This document shows, in pieces, positions 1 to 11,654 of a stretch of DNA of 64,000 bases. The number at the start of each line of letters is the position of its first letter. Within the stretch, counting starts at the first letter, position 1. The DNA comes from Proteles cristata cristata. Taxonomy: Eukaryota > Chordata > Mammalia > Carnivora > Hyaenidae. Location: positions 949,501 through 1,013,500 of the forward strand of contig JAESUZ010000468.1 of the NCBI GenBank assembly GCA_017311185.1. Direction: 5' to 3'. The notes under the pieces are model-generated. The model was not told the origin of the DNA, ran no database searches, and worked only from the letters and a program-made list of their open reading frames with translations. A program made the translations under genes and the position numbers.

Positions 1-1055
1 TGAATCCCTCCTAGTTACTTGAGCCTTCAATAAAATGCCTCACGTGGAGTCACAGACAGCCATTCACGTGGTTGAAAGGGCTGAGTTGGGCCTATTTGTT
101 TCTTTTTGCTTGCGCTTCTACCGCAAAGTAAGAGTGTGAATTTGTTTCCCAAGGAAAGAAACTCATGGACATGCAGGTTCACAGGACGGTCAGAAGGGCC
201 CAGCTGTGGAAGGGCTTCTCCAGAGAGACCCTCCCTCTAAGAGCCCCTGCAATGAGGGGCAGAAGGATCCAATGTCCTCATGGGTCTACCTAATTAATGC
301 AAAGAATTCATTCTCTGCACCTTAGAGTCAACATCTCTAAGATGACTACGCTGGGCTTGAAGAGGGTCTGGGTCTCCATCCTTACCTACCTTCTAGACTC
401 TTCTCACCAGCCCCAAGACCCTCTTCACACCGGTGTCCTTGGAGAGGTTCCCGGTGCCGAGCTGGCAGCCAGCAATCCGTCAGCGTGTGCTGGGCACACT
501 CCAGTGGCATCTCAAATGAGAGTCGCTTCCGAGGTCCCTGATCCAATGTGATTAATTGTTCACCCACCAGAACACGTGCATAATTTATAGCGCTCTGGGG
601 ATGGCCTCCACTTCCCTTCTGTACCCCTTCTCTGGCGCACTTTGCTGGGTAAAAAGCCTACTCACTCTGCCCATCTCTACCAGGTGTTCTTTGAATAACG
701 ACCCTGTGTTGGTGTGATTTCTTCAGCCAACACCCCTAATATTTACTCGCATGTTATTAGGACCAAAAAGTAGACAGAGAGGGCAGGTTAAAGTTGTCAC
801 AGGGAAGGGACCACAGAAACACAAAGGCTCACGATACCCTCTCTCAGCCCTCACTAGACGAAGACCTAGCCAGGTAGTCCTTTTCTAGAAACTTCTGCTC
901 CTTCATCAGCGATGCCAGGAACTCACCCTTCTCAGGTCTCCTGCTTTCTTCACTAGACTTGTAGGAAAACTTTTAAATACAAAATAGATTGAGGGGAGGG
1001 GAGGAGGAAGCCCCTGAATTCTGTTAAACAAAAACCCCAGAAGCACGAAATCTCC
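1..1055. other. Noncoding DNA, nothing recognised
   Basis: No repeat family, coding exon or RNA gene is recognised here. The open frames are short, overlap on both strands and resemble no protein I know. Composition is mixed and CpG-poor, unlike the GC-rich stretch that follows. Confidence 0.6.
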
Positions 1056-1059
1056 ACAA

Positions 1060-1440
1060 AGGAAGTGGTGAAGCAGGCCTTTCGTGAGGCAATTTATACA
1101 GTGGAATTTAAATGCAAAGTTTCTTACAAGATTTTTCAGCTGTAAAGAGTAAATCTGTGAAAACATCCTTTTTTAACACCGGTGATGGTTACACAATTAG
1201 AAAGTGTCTGTTTTGCCTACCAGCTGTGCAGATAAGCAAATAAGAAGACATCGAGCCCCTACAATTACAAGCTGATTTTATAATAATGGCATTCTTAAAA
1301 AGTCCCTGGGAATAATCATTTTGTTAGTCCTGCAGCGAAGTCTCAAGGCATAATTTTCGAGGTAAGTTTTCGCCAGAGACCTCAGGTTTCAAATTTAAGG
1401 GCAGGGAGCTGGAATGTCTCATTATTTCATAATAGCCTAG
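1060..1440. other. Candidate conserved noncoding element
   Basis: An AT-rich, CpG-poor, repeat-free island just upstream of a GC-rich block. It has words typical of developmental enhancers, such as atgcaaag near 1112 and caattag near 1194. Conservation is inferred from composition only. An alignment to dog, human and mouse would decide. Confidence 0.25.
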
Positions 1441-1610
1441 AGTTGCAACAGACGGGCGGGGTTTCCCTCCTGAGGGTCTGAAGCGCTCCGCAAGAAGGGG
1501 CTTCCACGCAGTCTGCAACCCCGACCCCGCACAGGTGCGGCAGAAGTGCTCCCCGGGGGGCTTCGGGGTCGGGTCGCGAGCGCTCAGGCTTCCACCGGCC
1601 CCTGGTGAGG

Positions 1611-1629
1611 CCAACGCCACCTGCTGGGG
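1611..1629 (-). promoter_or_regulatory. CTCF-like motif
   Basis: Read on the minus strand, the site is ccccagcaggtggcgttgg. It fits the CTCF core CCASYAGGKGGCRSY closely. It lies directly against the G-quadruplex motif at 1626-1652. This is a motif match only; occupancy is not shown. Confidence 0.5.
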
Positions 1630-1652
1630 TCGGGGTGGGGGGAGGATGGGGG
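1626..1652 (+). other. G-quadruplex-forming motif
   Basis: Four runs of four to six G (1626-1629, 1632-1635, 1637-1642, 1648-1652) are separated by loops of 1 to 5 bases. This meets the usual G-quadruplex pattern. It overlaps the end of the CTCF-like motif. Confidence 0.6.
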
Positions 1653-2399
1653 ACCCAGAAGAACGATGGCTTTTATTTTTTATTGTGGGATAAAGTGACA
1701 TAGGATTATGCACCACAAATGGGAAAAGATTTTAAAGAGACAGAAGAGACGAACACCCGACTCCAAGCCGCAGAACCCTTTCAAGGAAGCGGCGGCCAGT
1801 GTACTGCAAAGGTTCCTCTTCGCCTTCTTGTTAGAAGAGAGTGTCTTCAGGACCCTGGGGCGCCGGCCACGGTGACGGCCGCAGTGCCCTGCGGGTGAAG
1901 CAACGGGACCCGCAGGCACCACGGGGTCAGCAGGGTGGACAGTTACAGGGGATCCCTGAGACCGGAGTCAGGTGGTCACCCCAGATCTGCCGGGCGCGTC
2001 GCTTCCTCTGAGGACCCCAAACACCGCGTCTAACTGGCGGAGGGAAGAGTAACAAACGGGTGAAAGTTCTGATAAACAAGAGTCCCTGAAAGGCAGACAG
2101 GAAGGGGACAGAGCGGGGAAGGAGGAGAGGGAGGGGTGACAGCTGCGTGTGCCGCGGTAGTCACCGCCACAGGGCCCTGGGTGGCCACGGGGTGGCCGGG
2201 TGTGCCCCCGAGGAGCCGCCCTGGTAGGGGTGCCAGGCAGCCAGTATGAGGAGTCACCTGGGCAGCCTGAAGGCCCTGGGGATTTCGGAACAGAGACACC
2301 TCCGTGCTTTGCTGCCCACGGGCACAGACACCTGTTCAGGGCAGAAAGGGACCTGCCGCCTGTAACATCGGCCCAGAATCACTACCGTGGGGGAGGGTC

Positions 2400-3450
2400 G
2401 TGTTAGATGCCAGCAGATCGGGGCGCGCCTCCAAACGTCAGCCAGAAGGGGGGGCGCAGCGAGGGGGCCGCGGGGCTCCCCGGCCGTGCACCTACCTCCT
2501 GCAGGGCCCAGGGCAGGGCCGGGGAGCGAAGCCGCCCGGGGTCACAGGCGCACACAGCCCCCACGACATGACTTCCAAGGGTCCCCAGTTCAGACCTCCC
2601 GGGGCAGGTGGGAGCAGACAGGCGGGAAGGCCGCCCGGAGGAAGCGGGCACGGGACTGGAGGGGCAGGTTGGCCAGGACACCTGAGCAGGGTCGCGGCCG
2701 AGAGGAGCCGCTCCCCGCCCCCACCTCAGACTCGTCTTGCGGGAACCCTGGAGGTGCCACGCACAGGAAGGGAGGTTTGTGGTCTCGTGCGGCAGGAAGA
2801 CTGGAGGCCCTCCCCCGAGTCCCCTGGGGCTCCCGGGCCTCACACACACACAGGGACATTCAGGGGTTTTCTGCCTCCGCTTCGTGCCCAGGGCGGCCCT
2901 CCTTTCTCCCGGACGGCCCTGGGGTCCCCGGCGTGCCCCGCCTCGGCGCGGGCCCCACGCCTACAGGGCCCTTCTCTGAAGCCAGGGGGCCAGAGCGCAA
3001 AGGGGTTCCCCGGACGCTCGCCGCTCCCTGAGCGCAGTCCCAGATGCCCCGCCCGTGAGGGGGTGCGGGGGAAGCAAACCTCCCGGGAGCCCGGTGACCG
3101 AGCCGTGACAGCTCGGCTTCCCGTTATCCGGAAGTCGCGAGCCGCGCGGGGAAAGGTCCAGGCCAGCAGCAGCGCACGCGGCGGTGCAGCCGCGGAGAAC
3201 AGGCCCCACTGGCCGGGGTGGGAAGACACTGGGGTTCAGGTTCAAGAGCTCCGCGCCGCAGCCTCACAGGGCTCCGCTAGGGCCTTTGATTTCAGGGAGG
3301 GACATGGAGTCACGCCTGCCACTCCTCTTAGGTGGCGGTGGGGGAAAGGTACCTGCCAGGAACCCCAGCGAACAGGGGCAGCGGGGCTTAGGCCACCGAG
3401 GTCCGCGCCACGGGGGCAGAAGAGATCGAAAAGCCCTCTGTACGAGGAAG
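2400..3450. promoter_or_regulatory. CpG island, no gene assigned
   Basis: By hand count there are about 20 CpGs in 2401-2640 and about 27 in 3001-3240, far above mammalian bulk DNA. GC content is high throughout. Long frames on both strands (for example 388 codons at 2304-3470) follow from stop-codon depletion and match no protein I recognise. The stretch could be an orphan CpG island, an alternative or lncRNA promoter, or a GC-rich conserved regulatory block. No TATA box or convincing splice structure was found. Confidence 0.6.
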
Positions 3451-5227
3451 CTACTGCCAACGGTGTCTAGGCTGCACCCCCAGTAGCGGGCGGCTCAGGT
3501 CAGCGCGGGATCAGGAGCTCCACCCCTGCAGACAGGCGGCACACAGGCAGGTGTGGGGGCATGGTGGCCCCGGCACCCGGAGAGGTATCAGGGGAGACCC
3601 CTGCACCCCACATAGTTGTCTAAGGCATGTACTCAAAATGTCTCGCTCCCTGCCCCCGGGGCGGGGTCCCTGCCCTCCCCCCCAGGGGCCACCCTTCGGG
3701 AGCTCATGTCCCAGTTCCGCTGCTGATTTCAGCGTTTGTCAGGCGGAGGTACTATTACAAAACAAATCAACGTCGACAGCCCACGGGCCTGAAAAACAAG
3801 GTAAACAGGCCAGAAGGAAATGTCAGAGAGGCGATGGGCTCCTTGTTAGTGTCAGAACGAGTGCGAGATGCATGTCAGGTGCCGACAGCCAAGGACGGCA
3901 GCTCGGCGCAGCGGAATCCTGCAAGAGCCATCGCGTGGGGGCCTCTGTGGACGAGCGGGCTGTTCACACGTCTGTCAGGGCTCCCTGGGAATCTGACTCG
4001 ATTTAACCCTCTGCGGCGCCAGGCCGTTCCGAGCGGCAGAAATGCAGGGACACTGTGCAAACCTCCACAAAAGAGCCCAAAGACGGGACAAGCATTACCA
4101 TCAAAGAGGAACGTTCCAGAGAGCACCACGTCACGGAACAGAACAGAGAAACCCGCTACAGGAGGCTTGAGACTCCAAGAATTTAGAAGACGTCACTGAT
4201 GGGTTCTGCGCTCCGCCATCTCCGTCGGAAGAAACCACGGCAGTACACTCGCATTTACCGAGCACTGACGATACCTGGTCGGCGCGCCCGGTCCCGTACC
4301 TGGTGCCCCAGGGCGAGCCCGCAGCGAGGTCCATCGCCGTGATAAATGGAGAAACTAAGTTTCGGTGGAGTTTGTGAAAATGTGTCATGAAATTAGTCAC
4401 ACGGCTAATAGGTCACGGAGCTGCCGTATTTACCGAGGTCTGTCTGCCTCCAGCACCCGAGCTCTTCGTCACTATTTTATACTGCCTGGTACTCAGATAC
4501 TTTTTGCATGAAAACAAAGTCTGTGCAGGGTCCCCTATGCCAGCTTCCTCGAGATGGGAGGCCAGGTCTTCCTACGCCGTCCTCACCCCGCTGCGGGGGC
4601 AGGGCCTGCAGAAGCAGAATCGGGGTGCGATGTAGACAAGGCAAGACCAGCAGGAGACCAGGGTCGCGTCGGCCTCCGGGCCAGGCCGGAGGGGCCACCT
4701 GCTCGCCAGGGCCTCCTCCTCGGGCACCAGGAAAGGGTCCCCAGATGTTTTCCCAGCTCGACATCGACCACCAGAGGTTGGGGTATGGCCGTGGGCGTCG
4801 GGGGGCCAGTGCTGGGAAGGACCGGAGGGCATAATATTTAAGAAGCTCTAAGCCCCGGGCGTGAGCAGCGCCATCCTGCATTATAGCGCGTTACTCATTC
4901 AAACATTCTGTAATGTTCTTTTCTTCTTCCCACTTGATAACCGGCCTCTTTGATAGATGACCTTGGGTCTTTGAGTGATAACAGAAACAGAGCAGCTGCG
5001 GCGATAAATTGCTCGTGAGCGTTGTCGGAAGCGTGTTCCGACCAAGGGCGAGCCTCATCGCTCCCGGGCCGTTCCCTGTCACCGCACTTGGGGGCTATCA
5101 CCTTCCTCCCACCGTCACCGGGGCCGGGTGCCATTCCGGGGCGCAGGAGCCTGTGAGCCCTACTTACCAGGCCACGCTTTCCCTTCCCTGTGTTTTTTGT
5201 GAAATGGCAACATAAACCGAGTGCAGT
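3451..5227. other. GC-rich single-copy noncoding DNA
   Basis: No repeat, exon or RNA gene is recognised. CpGs are scattered through the segment. Open frames are short and lie on both strands. Confidence 0.5.
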
Positions 5228-5297
5228 GCACCTGGCGGGGGTGGGGGAGGGACGCCCTAACTGTGGCCCTCGGAGGGGGTGCGGGGGGAGGGGGCGG
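5228..5297 (+). other. G-rich tract with quadruplex potential
   Basis: Two clusters of G-runs occur, at about 5234-5251 and 5272-5297. The second has runs of five, six and five G within 20 bases. The purine-rich strand is the plus strand. Confidence 0.5.
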
Positions 5298-5420
5298 TCC
5301 CCTGAGAGGTCCCTGGGAGGCAGGGCCGCTGGGCTGGGGACCCAGCTGAGCGCTCCTGCCCTCATGTTTCCCCCTCACGCGGGCTTTGCCTTCTAAGAGC
5401 CTAAGAAGAAAGAAAAGGGA

Positions 5421-5475
5421 GCCGTGGCGGCGGCGGCGAGGCGCACTCGGCGAGCGCGCGCCCTGGGCGTCCGCG
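5421..5475. repeat. Short GGC/CGG-rich patch
   Basis: Four GGC units from about 5427 are followed by a run of CpG-dense sequence. It is too short to be a CpG island alone and lies just before the AT-rich candidate element at 5560. Confidence 0.5.
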
Positions 5476-5559
5476 TGGCCTGTCCTCACAGTGTCCTTCC
5501 CCAGGCCCCAAGTCACACATCACTCATGTTGTCACATTGAACTCCAGATGCTCCTACCC

Positions 5560-5830
5560 TAGAGAATGCTCTGACTCCGGCCATTTTTCTTCATTCTCAC
5601 TAACAATTTGGTAATGAAATATTGATTTTTAGTTAGATTCATATTGATGCTATTAGGTTTGCATTGATAAATCATGCGGGCCTCCCGTCCCGCGGCAGGA
5701 GAGTGCTACCCTGAGCCCTGGAGATTACAATCAACTCATTGATGTGTTAATTTGATGGATTTTTCCCTTCTCTTAGAAGGAGTAGGAGGGTAAAGGAAGA
5801 TTTTTCAGTGCCGCCCTGGTAAAGTTTTCA
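5560..5830. other. Candidate conserved noncoding element
   Basis: An AT-rich island of about 270 bp stands out inside a long GC-rich region. It carries repeated ATTGAT and TGATAAAT words (for example near 5615 and 5665) and a TTAATTTGAT word near 5748. It has no repeat signature. This composition is typical of deeply conserved developmental enhancers, but conservation itself is inference. Confidence 0.35.
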
Positions 5831-7860
5831 CAGTGAAATCAGGGACAGTAATTGCAGCCTCCAGGGTACACACTCACTGCAAGGGCCCCGGGGGCTTATC
5901 CGCAGGCCGCCGGGGGTGGGGAGGGGGCTCTCCAGGGAGGGCAGCGCCAGCCAGTCACCCATGTGGCGCACCTTGCAAACAGGGTCCCGGGTCCCCTGGG
6001 GGAGGGAAATTTTGGAGCGGAATCCTAATTAAGCCTCACAGCAGAGGCAGGAAAACCCGTTTCCCACCAGCTCCAGAGGCTTCTGCCGCTGGGGACATGG
6101 AGGTGGGCCCTGGGGAGGAGAGGCCCTGCCGCCTGGCCTGGCGTGGGGGACACCGTCCTTCCTCTGTCTCCCTTGCAAAGTGCCACTGAGCAGGCCCGCA
6201 TCCTCCGCATTTGCAGCCCGTTTAAAACAGCCTCTAGATTTGATCTATGGTCCGGTGCGGACATAATACCCGTCATTAAGGGACGAGACTCGGCTGCACC
6301 GAGGGACCCGACTGTGATTTCCTTCAAAGACCCAGGCTTCAGGGAGGCTGCCGCCAGTCGCCCCAGAAAGAGGGGTTTTGGAGGATGCTCCAGTAGAAAG
6401 TCATTTTACTGTGTTTTGTGTTCTGCTTTGTCTCTAAAGCAAAACTGTGTCACATTCAAGACTGACGACGTGGCTTACGTCTGAGAGCCTCCCGGCCCTC
6501 CCACCGCCCAGCGCAAAAGAGCAGCTTCCCCCCAGCCGCGTCCGCTCAGCTCAATCCGTGTGAGCCCAGAGCGTGTGGTCGTGAGGCCTGCCTGTGACCC
6601 GGGGCGGGGGCGGCGGCCCAGGGCACGGCAAGGACAGACGGCCATTTGTGTCAGCCTCTCTCACCCCGGCGCCTCACAGGGCTCTCACGGCCACTCGCCA
6701 CACACCCGCGCGGCTCGCAGGACTCAGGGACAGACGTCGGGACGGGGCCCCGCTGTCCCCATAGCAGCTCCCACCCCTGGGGTCTGTGGCCCCCGTGCGG
6801 ACCTCCTCACGCCAGCACTTTACACGCACATATCTGCCCCCTTTGCCGAGGGGGCGGGTAGAGCCCCACGGTGGACTTAGCGCTCCCTTGTCCCTCGGAG
6901 GATATTCTCGGTGGCAGCCTGTCAGGCGTGGGAGGGCAGGAGCCTTATCAGCCCCAAATCACAGCAATAAATAACCGCTCCGCCTTGTCTCTCTCCCGAG
7001 CTCCCAGGCGCCCATTTCTACCCTTTCCTTCCTTTGGAAATTTTGTGGCGTGTCATTCAGGAAGGAAGCGACTCCAGCCAAGGGGACAAAGCCCCGGAGC
7101 CACCGCCCGCAGCCCCCCGGGTTTGAGGCTCAGACTCTCGCCCTGGTCCCGAGCACAGGACAGAGGAGTCCCATGTGCGCAGGCACTGGCTCAGCTAGAA
7201 CCCGCCGCGGAGCTTGGAGGCACCGCAGGGCCTGGGGCCCCTCGCCCTGGCTGTGAAGCCGCACTCCGCCGTTGGGCCGGCGCGCAGCCTCGCACAAACC
7301 CCCTGGGGCGCTGAGAGGCGAGGGACACATTGCAGAACGTGCTGTGCGAGGCGCCGACAGGAGGTCCTGCGTGGGAAATGCCTGCACAGGTACCTGATGG
7401 ACGCGGCCACTGAGGAGGCCCGGCCCCCCCTCTGAGCCCAGTCTCCCCAGAAGAAACACCTTTTCCTCCCAAGTTACACAAACCTCCCATCCCTCCGGAA
7501 ACCTTCTCCCCCGCTGCCCGGGGGCTCCGCCAGGGCGCCAGCTCCCCCACCGCCTTGTTGTACCTGCAGGGACGGGGTCGTTGAGAGCACGGCGCGCCCG
7601 AGGCCTGCTGCCTGCTCGTGCGAGGCTAGGAGCCGTCAGCCGCAGTGACTCCCATACCCACCAACACTGATAATTCAAGGCCAAGGCCGCAGCCCGGGGC
7701 TCATGGACTCTACACGGCCCACCATCCTTTGCTCCATCTATTAATTTGAATTTTTAGACAATGTTCAGAATTGGTTAGATTTCTCATAAATATGCATACA
7801 TAAGCCCTGACAAAGAAAATTCTTTTAGACTTCTCTTAGAAATCTTGGTGGGGGCGGGGG
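5831..7860. other. GC-rich noncoding DNA with a CpG-dense patch
   Basis: No repeat or exon is recognised. CpG density rises at about 6560-6740 and again at about 7080-7620, most strongly near 7195-7325 (about 16 CpGs in 130 bp). Frames of 100-184 codons on both strands are expected in such sequence and resemble no known protein. Confidence 0.45.
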
Positions 7861-7867
7861 CCTGCCT

Positions 7868-8015
7868 GGCTTAGGGACGCGCGCTCCGTAAGCCACACCG
7901 CCTGGGTTCAAGCCCCACTGCCGTCCTGGTCTCGCTGTGCATGGTCAGCGAGTCCCCCTTAGCTTCTCTATACGTAAAAATGTTCTGGGCACAGTATCCT
8001 TGTGTTAGGTGCTTC
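7868..8015 (+). repeat. MIR SINE, degraded
   Basis: The element shows the MIR order: a tRNA-like box (cctgggttcaagcccc near 7902), a ctgtgcatggtcagcgagtc stretch, then an agcttctctatacgtaaaaatg stretch matching the MIR core. It is an ancient mammal-wide tRNA-derived SINE. The tRNA-like head is not a functional tRNA. Confidence 0.7.
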
Positions 8016-8689
8016 TCCTGGCAAGGCGGACCCCATTCTTACTCGAGGGGAACGTTCTGGAGCCACATATTCTGCCTGCTTTAGATTCATCATGCCCGTT
8101 CGTGTCATGTCCGGCCGGCACCCCTCACCCATACTACTTGTCTGGCCATTGTGAGCAGAAGATCCAGATGATTCTGTAAGATGTGACTCTGGCTAGGGCC
8201 ATCGCAGGGAGCTCGAGCCCATCACAGGCATGAAGGGGGAGAGGGAGGGCAGTAGAAATGTAGGCAGACAAGGCCATTCAGAGATCCAGAATCAGGACTG
8301 AAGACAAGGCATCCAGGGAAAGAAGGACCGGCACATGGCCAACTCAGGCACAAGGGAACCGAGTAACAGTACCCTCAACTCAGCTGTGAAGACGCCTACG
8401 AGTCAATCACAGGGAGGCGAGCCTAGTGTTTCGCCACGGATCATGGATCAGAAGCACCCTGCCATCTCCCGGGTGCTACAATCCCTGCTCTCAGGAAAAG
8501 CTGGGGGAGAGCACAGGCCACCGCCCAGGGCAGGGACTGTGCCCTGGGGCCTCAGCAGCAGGACTCGGGCTTACACAGGCTTAGAAACACTTTCGTCCGT
8601 GGTTGACGTCACACAGATTAATTCAGGCATCTAAGCAATTTCTTAATCAGCCACAAGCACACACCCCCGCCCCCGTTCTGGAATACAGA
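8016..8689. other. Noncoding DNA, nothing recognised
   Basis: No repeat family or exon is recognised. One plus-strand frame of 99 codons (8335-8634) resembles no known protein and is of chance length. Confidence 0.5.
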
Positions 8690-9180
8690 CTCTGTGTACA
8701 ACACAGACATGATTCCCATTGATGTGTCTTTAAAAATCTAACAATGGTCGTCAAAGAAAATATAAATTGTTATTCGAGTCTTAGGGCTAAATAATAGTCA
8801 CCAAAATAACAACTGTGAACCCTAAGTTCCAGAAAGTTAATGAACAGCAGGTTATTTTGTTTTCAACAGGAAGGCAGTTTTCGTATTCTTCCTTACTTTT
8901 GGTTTTACTCACGCCACGCGAAGTTTTTTAACTAGACAAAGAAGGACAAAGTATATCCAATAAAACTTTTTTAATTGAAAATCATTACCGAACGGCTTTC
9001 TTCTAAGACAAGCAGGCTTCGGCGCTTGGCTCTCCTGCCCTTCTCCAAAGTGTGTCTTTGTAACATTCCTGGCAGGAGCAGGTCAAGGCGACCGACAATG
9101 GGGTTTGACTTCAAGGACCAGCTTACAATTCCCTATCCGACAAAAATAACTTCTTTCATGGGGAATCGGAGAATCTAAAA
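8690..9180. other. Candidate conserved noncoding element
   Basis: AT-rich, CpG-poor sequence free of recognised repeats, including the words gacaaagaaggacaaag near 8935 and ctaacaatgg near 8738. The call rests on composition; alignment across mammals would test it. Confidence 0.25.
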
Positions 9181-10169
9181 ATTGGCGGGCGAGCCTTCTC
9201 TGTGGGAGACTAGCACAAAGCAGGGGCAGAATCTGTGGGCACCTTCTTGGGAGGCCATAAAACTTAAGAAACCCCTTTGGATATTTCTGTCCCCACCTTG
9301 GTGCCGTTCTTCGGCGATCACAACAAAAGGGCTTTGTCACGGAGAACAAGGTACCTCCCGGGTAGCCCCTGCCTGCATTTCGCCCGGGAGTGCACCTGTC
9401 AGGATGTTGACACCATTTCTAGTAAGGCTTTTTCCTAATGCATTCCCTCCCCTGGAGAGGACCCTTTCCTTGACATCTGTGACAGCCCCTTGGGGGAATC
9501 ATTTTGTGAAACCAGGCCTTCAGAGTGAAGTTTTCTCTCTGATCCTGACCTCCCTTAATTGTCTCTGTCTTCAAATGTCTTGGTTATGTTGGGGCCACAG
9601 TGGCACGTGAGGGCCCCCCGTGGCCATCCGAGGGTAACGGGTTATTCCTCAAGCTGTATACTTTCAACACGTTCCTTTGTCTCTTAGGAATGAAATTCAA
9701 GATGGCGGCAAACAGCTCCAAGTCCTGGCGGGCTCCGCAGTGAGCTCTCTACCTCATTAATTAAATAGCCCATGATGCACTCCACCCTCTAGAAAAGTTC
9801 CAAGAGTTCACATTTGGAAGTCCATGTCTGAACTCTGTAACGGAACAAACCCAAGAGGAGAAAAGGAGGGGAAGCACAAAAGGCCGCCGCACTCTCTAAG
9901 GGATGCAACTGTCCGTGCTGAGCCCCGGGGCCGCCCCCTCCAGTGCGTGCACCAGATGCGCTGCTGCGTGCCGCTCGTCACACATGCCATCAGCAGGCCA
10001 CCTTCACGTGCATGGTGTGTCCTCCCCAGTGTCGTCTCTTCTCTCGTCTACCCGGGGTTCTGTTTCCACTTCCCGTTCTTCAGGACTTGGCCCCGGGGCC
10101 ACCTCTTCTCTCCGTCACCAGGGGATGTGGGTTGTTTGTGCCGTGGGCTCCCACACACCGCATTGCGGT
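9181..10169. other. Noncoding DNA, nothing recognised
   Basis: Apart from the YY1-like site at 9699-9709, no element, exon or RNA gene is recognised. Confidence 0.5.
9699..9709 (+). promoter_or_regulatory. YY1-like motif
   Basis: The word aagatggcggc is the full YY1 consensus. Such sites are common at housekeeping promoters and some retroelement 5' ends. No CpG island surrounds this one, so any promoter role is uncertain. Confidence 0.4.
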
Positions 10170-11500
10170 ATTTGCTACAGCGCTTCCTTTTCTCCCAGTC
10201 TCTCTTTGCGTCACTCCGACCAAGCTGTCCCTCCTAGTCACCTCCCTCCCTCCCCCCCTGCAGTCTCCTTGGTGGATTCCCCGTCTCCTGGAATGCCTGG
10301 TGTTGCAGGAGCTCTGGCCCTCTTCCTCTTACGTCTCCATCACACCCGTGGCCATCTATCCCCTCACGTCTTTAAATGCCGTCTAAATGCCAGCAGTCCT
10401 CACATCCACATCTCCAGCCCTGACACCTCTCCTTACTTCTACACTGTTGGCCCCTTTGCCTACTCACCAACTGAAAGTCTAACCGATTTTAGAGGGTGAA
10501 CAAGTCCGAACTGAACCTGCTCCTTGAGCTGAAAGAAATTCAATTATTTAAGTTGCTCTGGAGGAAAAAACTGTGCATCACCTTTGGCTCCTGCCCTTCT
10601 TGCCCCCGCAACATCCATAAGCAATCGGGTAGACTCCACCTTCAAAGGACACCCCATCAGGTCTTAGGGAGTCCACTCTCGACGCCCTGGACCTTCCAGC
10701 ATGCGTTGCTCGCACTCCTTCCGGTGCCTTCCTGGGTTCTCTGCTGGCACCCTTGCTGCATGTCTAGTCTCCACCCAGCACCGCGGGCAACAGGCTTTTA
10801 GTACTTCGTTCATACTCTATTCCACTCTGCTCAAAACTTGCCAGTGGCTCTGATCTGAAAAGAAAAAAAAAAATCTTTCCATGGCCAACAAAACCCTACT
10901 TATATGAACTCATGTTACCTTCCGTTGCTCCCTGCCTCCCTCATTGAGCTGGATCCACCCTTGGCTCCTTGGGGTGTTTAAACACAGTAGGGCTGTTCCT
11001 GCTGCCTGGAATGCCCTTCCCAGCCTTTGTCCCCAGCCAAATGGTCACATGGTCACCTCCTTTTCCACCTCCCTTCCTTCATGTCCCTCTGTGCCCAACC
11101 CATTAACGAGAGCAAGTCCCCCACCTGGCAATCTTGAGCCCCTTACCCTGGTCTATTTCTCTCCTCCATAGGCTTGATGCCTTCCAGCGCACTATAACAT
11201 ACTTACTTCTTGCATGTATTATCCATGGACTGTCTCACTCCATTAGACTTGAAGTGTCCTTATGAGACAAGGGTCTCTGTTTTTTTCATTCATGGATACA
11301 CCCGATGTACCTTTAAGATGCTTGACACATAGGAGGCACTTAACAGATACTTGTTGAATGAGTTCATGCCTCTTATTCATTCTGTGCTCACCTCTCCTTT
11401 CACCTCAGTCCGTCATGTCGTGTTACCTGCCTTTTGTACAGTACCTGGTTCAGAGCAGGCAGTCAATCAGTGTTTGAGAAATGAATTACTAAATAAACAA
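10170..11500 (+). mobile_element. LINE L2 remnant, long 3' portion
   Basis: The segment follows the L2 reverse-transcriptase C-terminus and 3' UTR in order: a ctttaaatgccgtctaaatg block near 10370, a ctccaccttcaaaggacacc block near 10636, a ctgctcaaaacttgccagtg block near 10827, ctgcctggaatgcccttccc near 11002, then a 3' end near 11310-11365 with cacataggaggcacttaaca and gttgaatgagtt. At about 1.3 kb it is long for such an old element. All reading frames are broken. The 5' boundary is approximate. Confidence 0.75.
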
Positions 11501-11654
11501 ACTAAAACCCCAACATGGACACACCCTATCGGGCATTGACATCATTCTCTTCTTTTCGTCTCAGATGAGGAAACTGCTCTGCTTTTCATTCTCGTATTGC
11601 AAACAAACACCAGAAGTCACTCCTTGTTTCTATTCACTGGAATACACATTTTCT

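Larger units (their letters stand above)
1440..2240. other. GC-rich, CpG-containing noncoding block
   Basis: The stretch is GC-rich, with CpGs concentrated near 1450-1600, 1780-1920 and 2150-2220. No exon is recognised. Minus-strand frames of 80-130 codons here reflect low stop-codon frequency. It may be the shore of the CpG island that begins near 2400. Confidence 0.5.

Noticed and set aside
2440..2460. Possible CTCF site (ccagaagggggggcgca)
   Set aside because: The G-run is too long and shifts the core; a poor match compared with the sites at 1611 and 42606.
2304..3470. 388-codon open frame, plus strand
   Set aside because: It lies in a CpG island where stop codons are rare. The other frames and the opposite strand are also open in pieces. 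The translation is low-complexity Gly/Pro/Arg-rich with no known domain.
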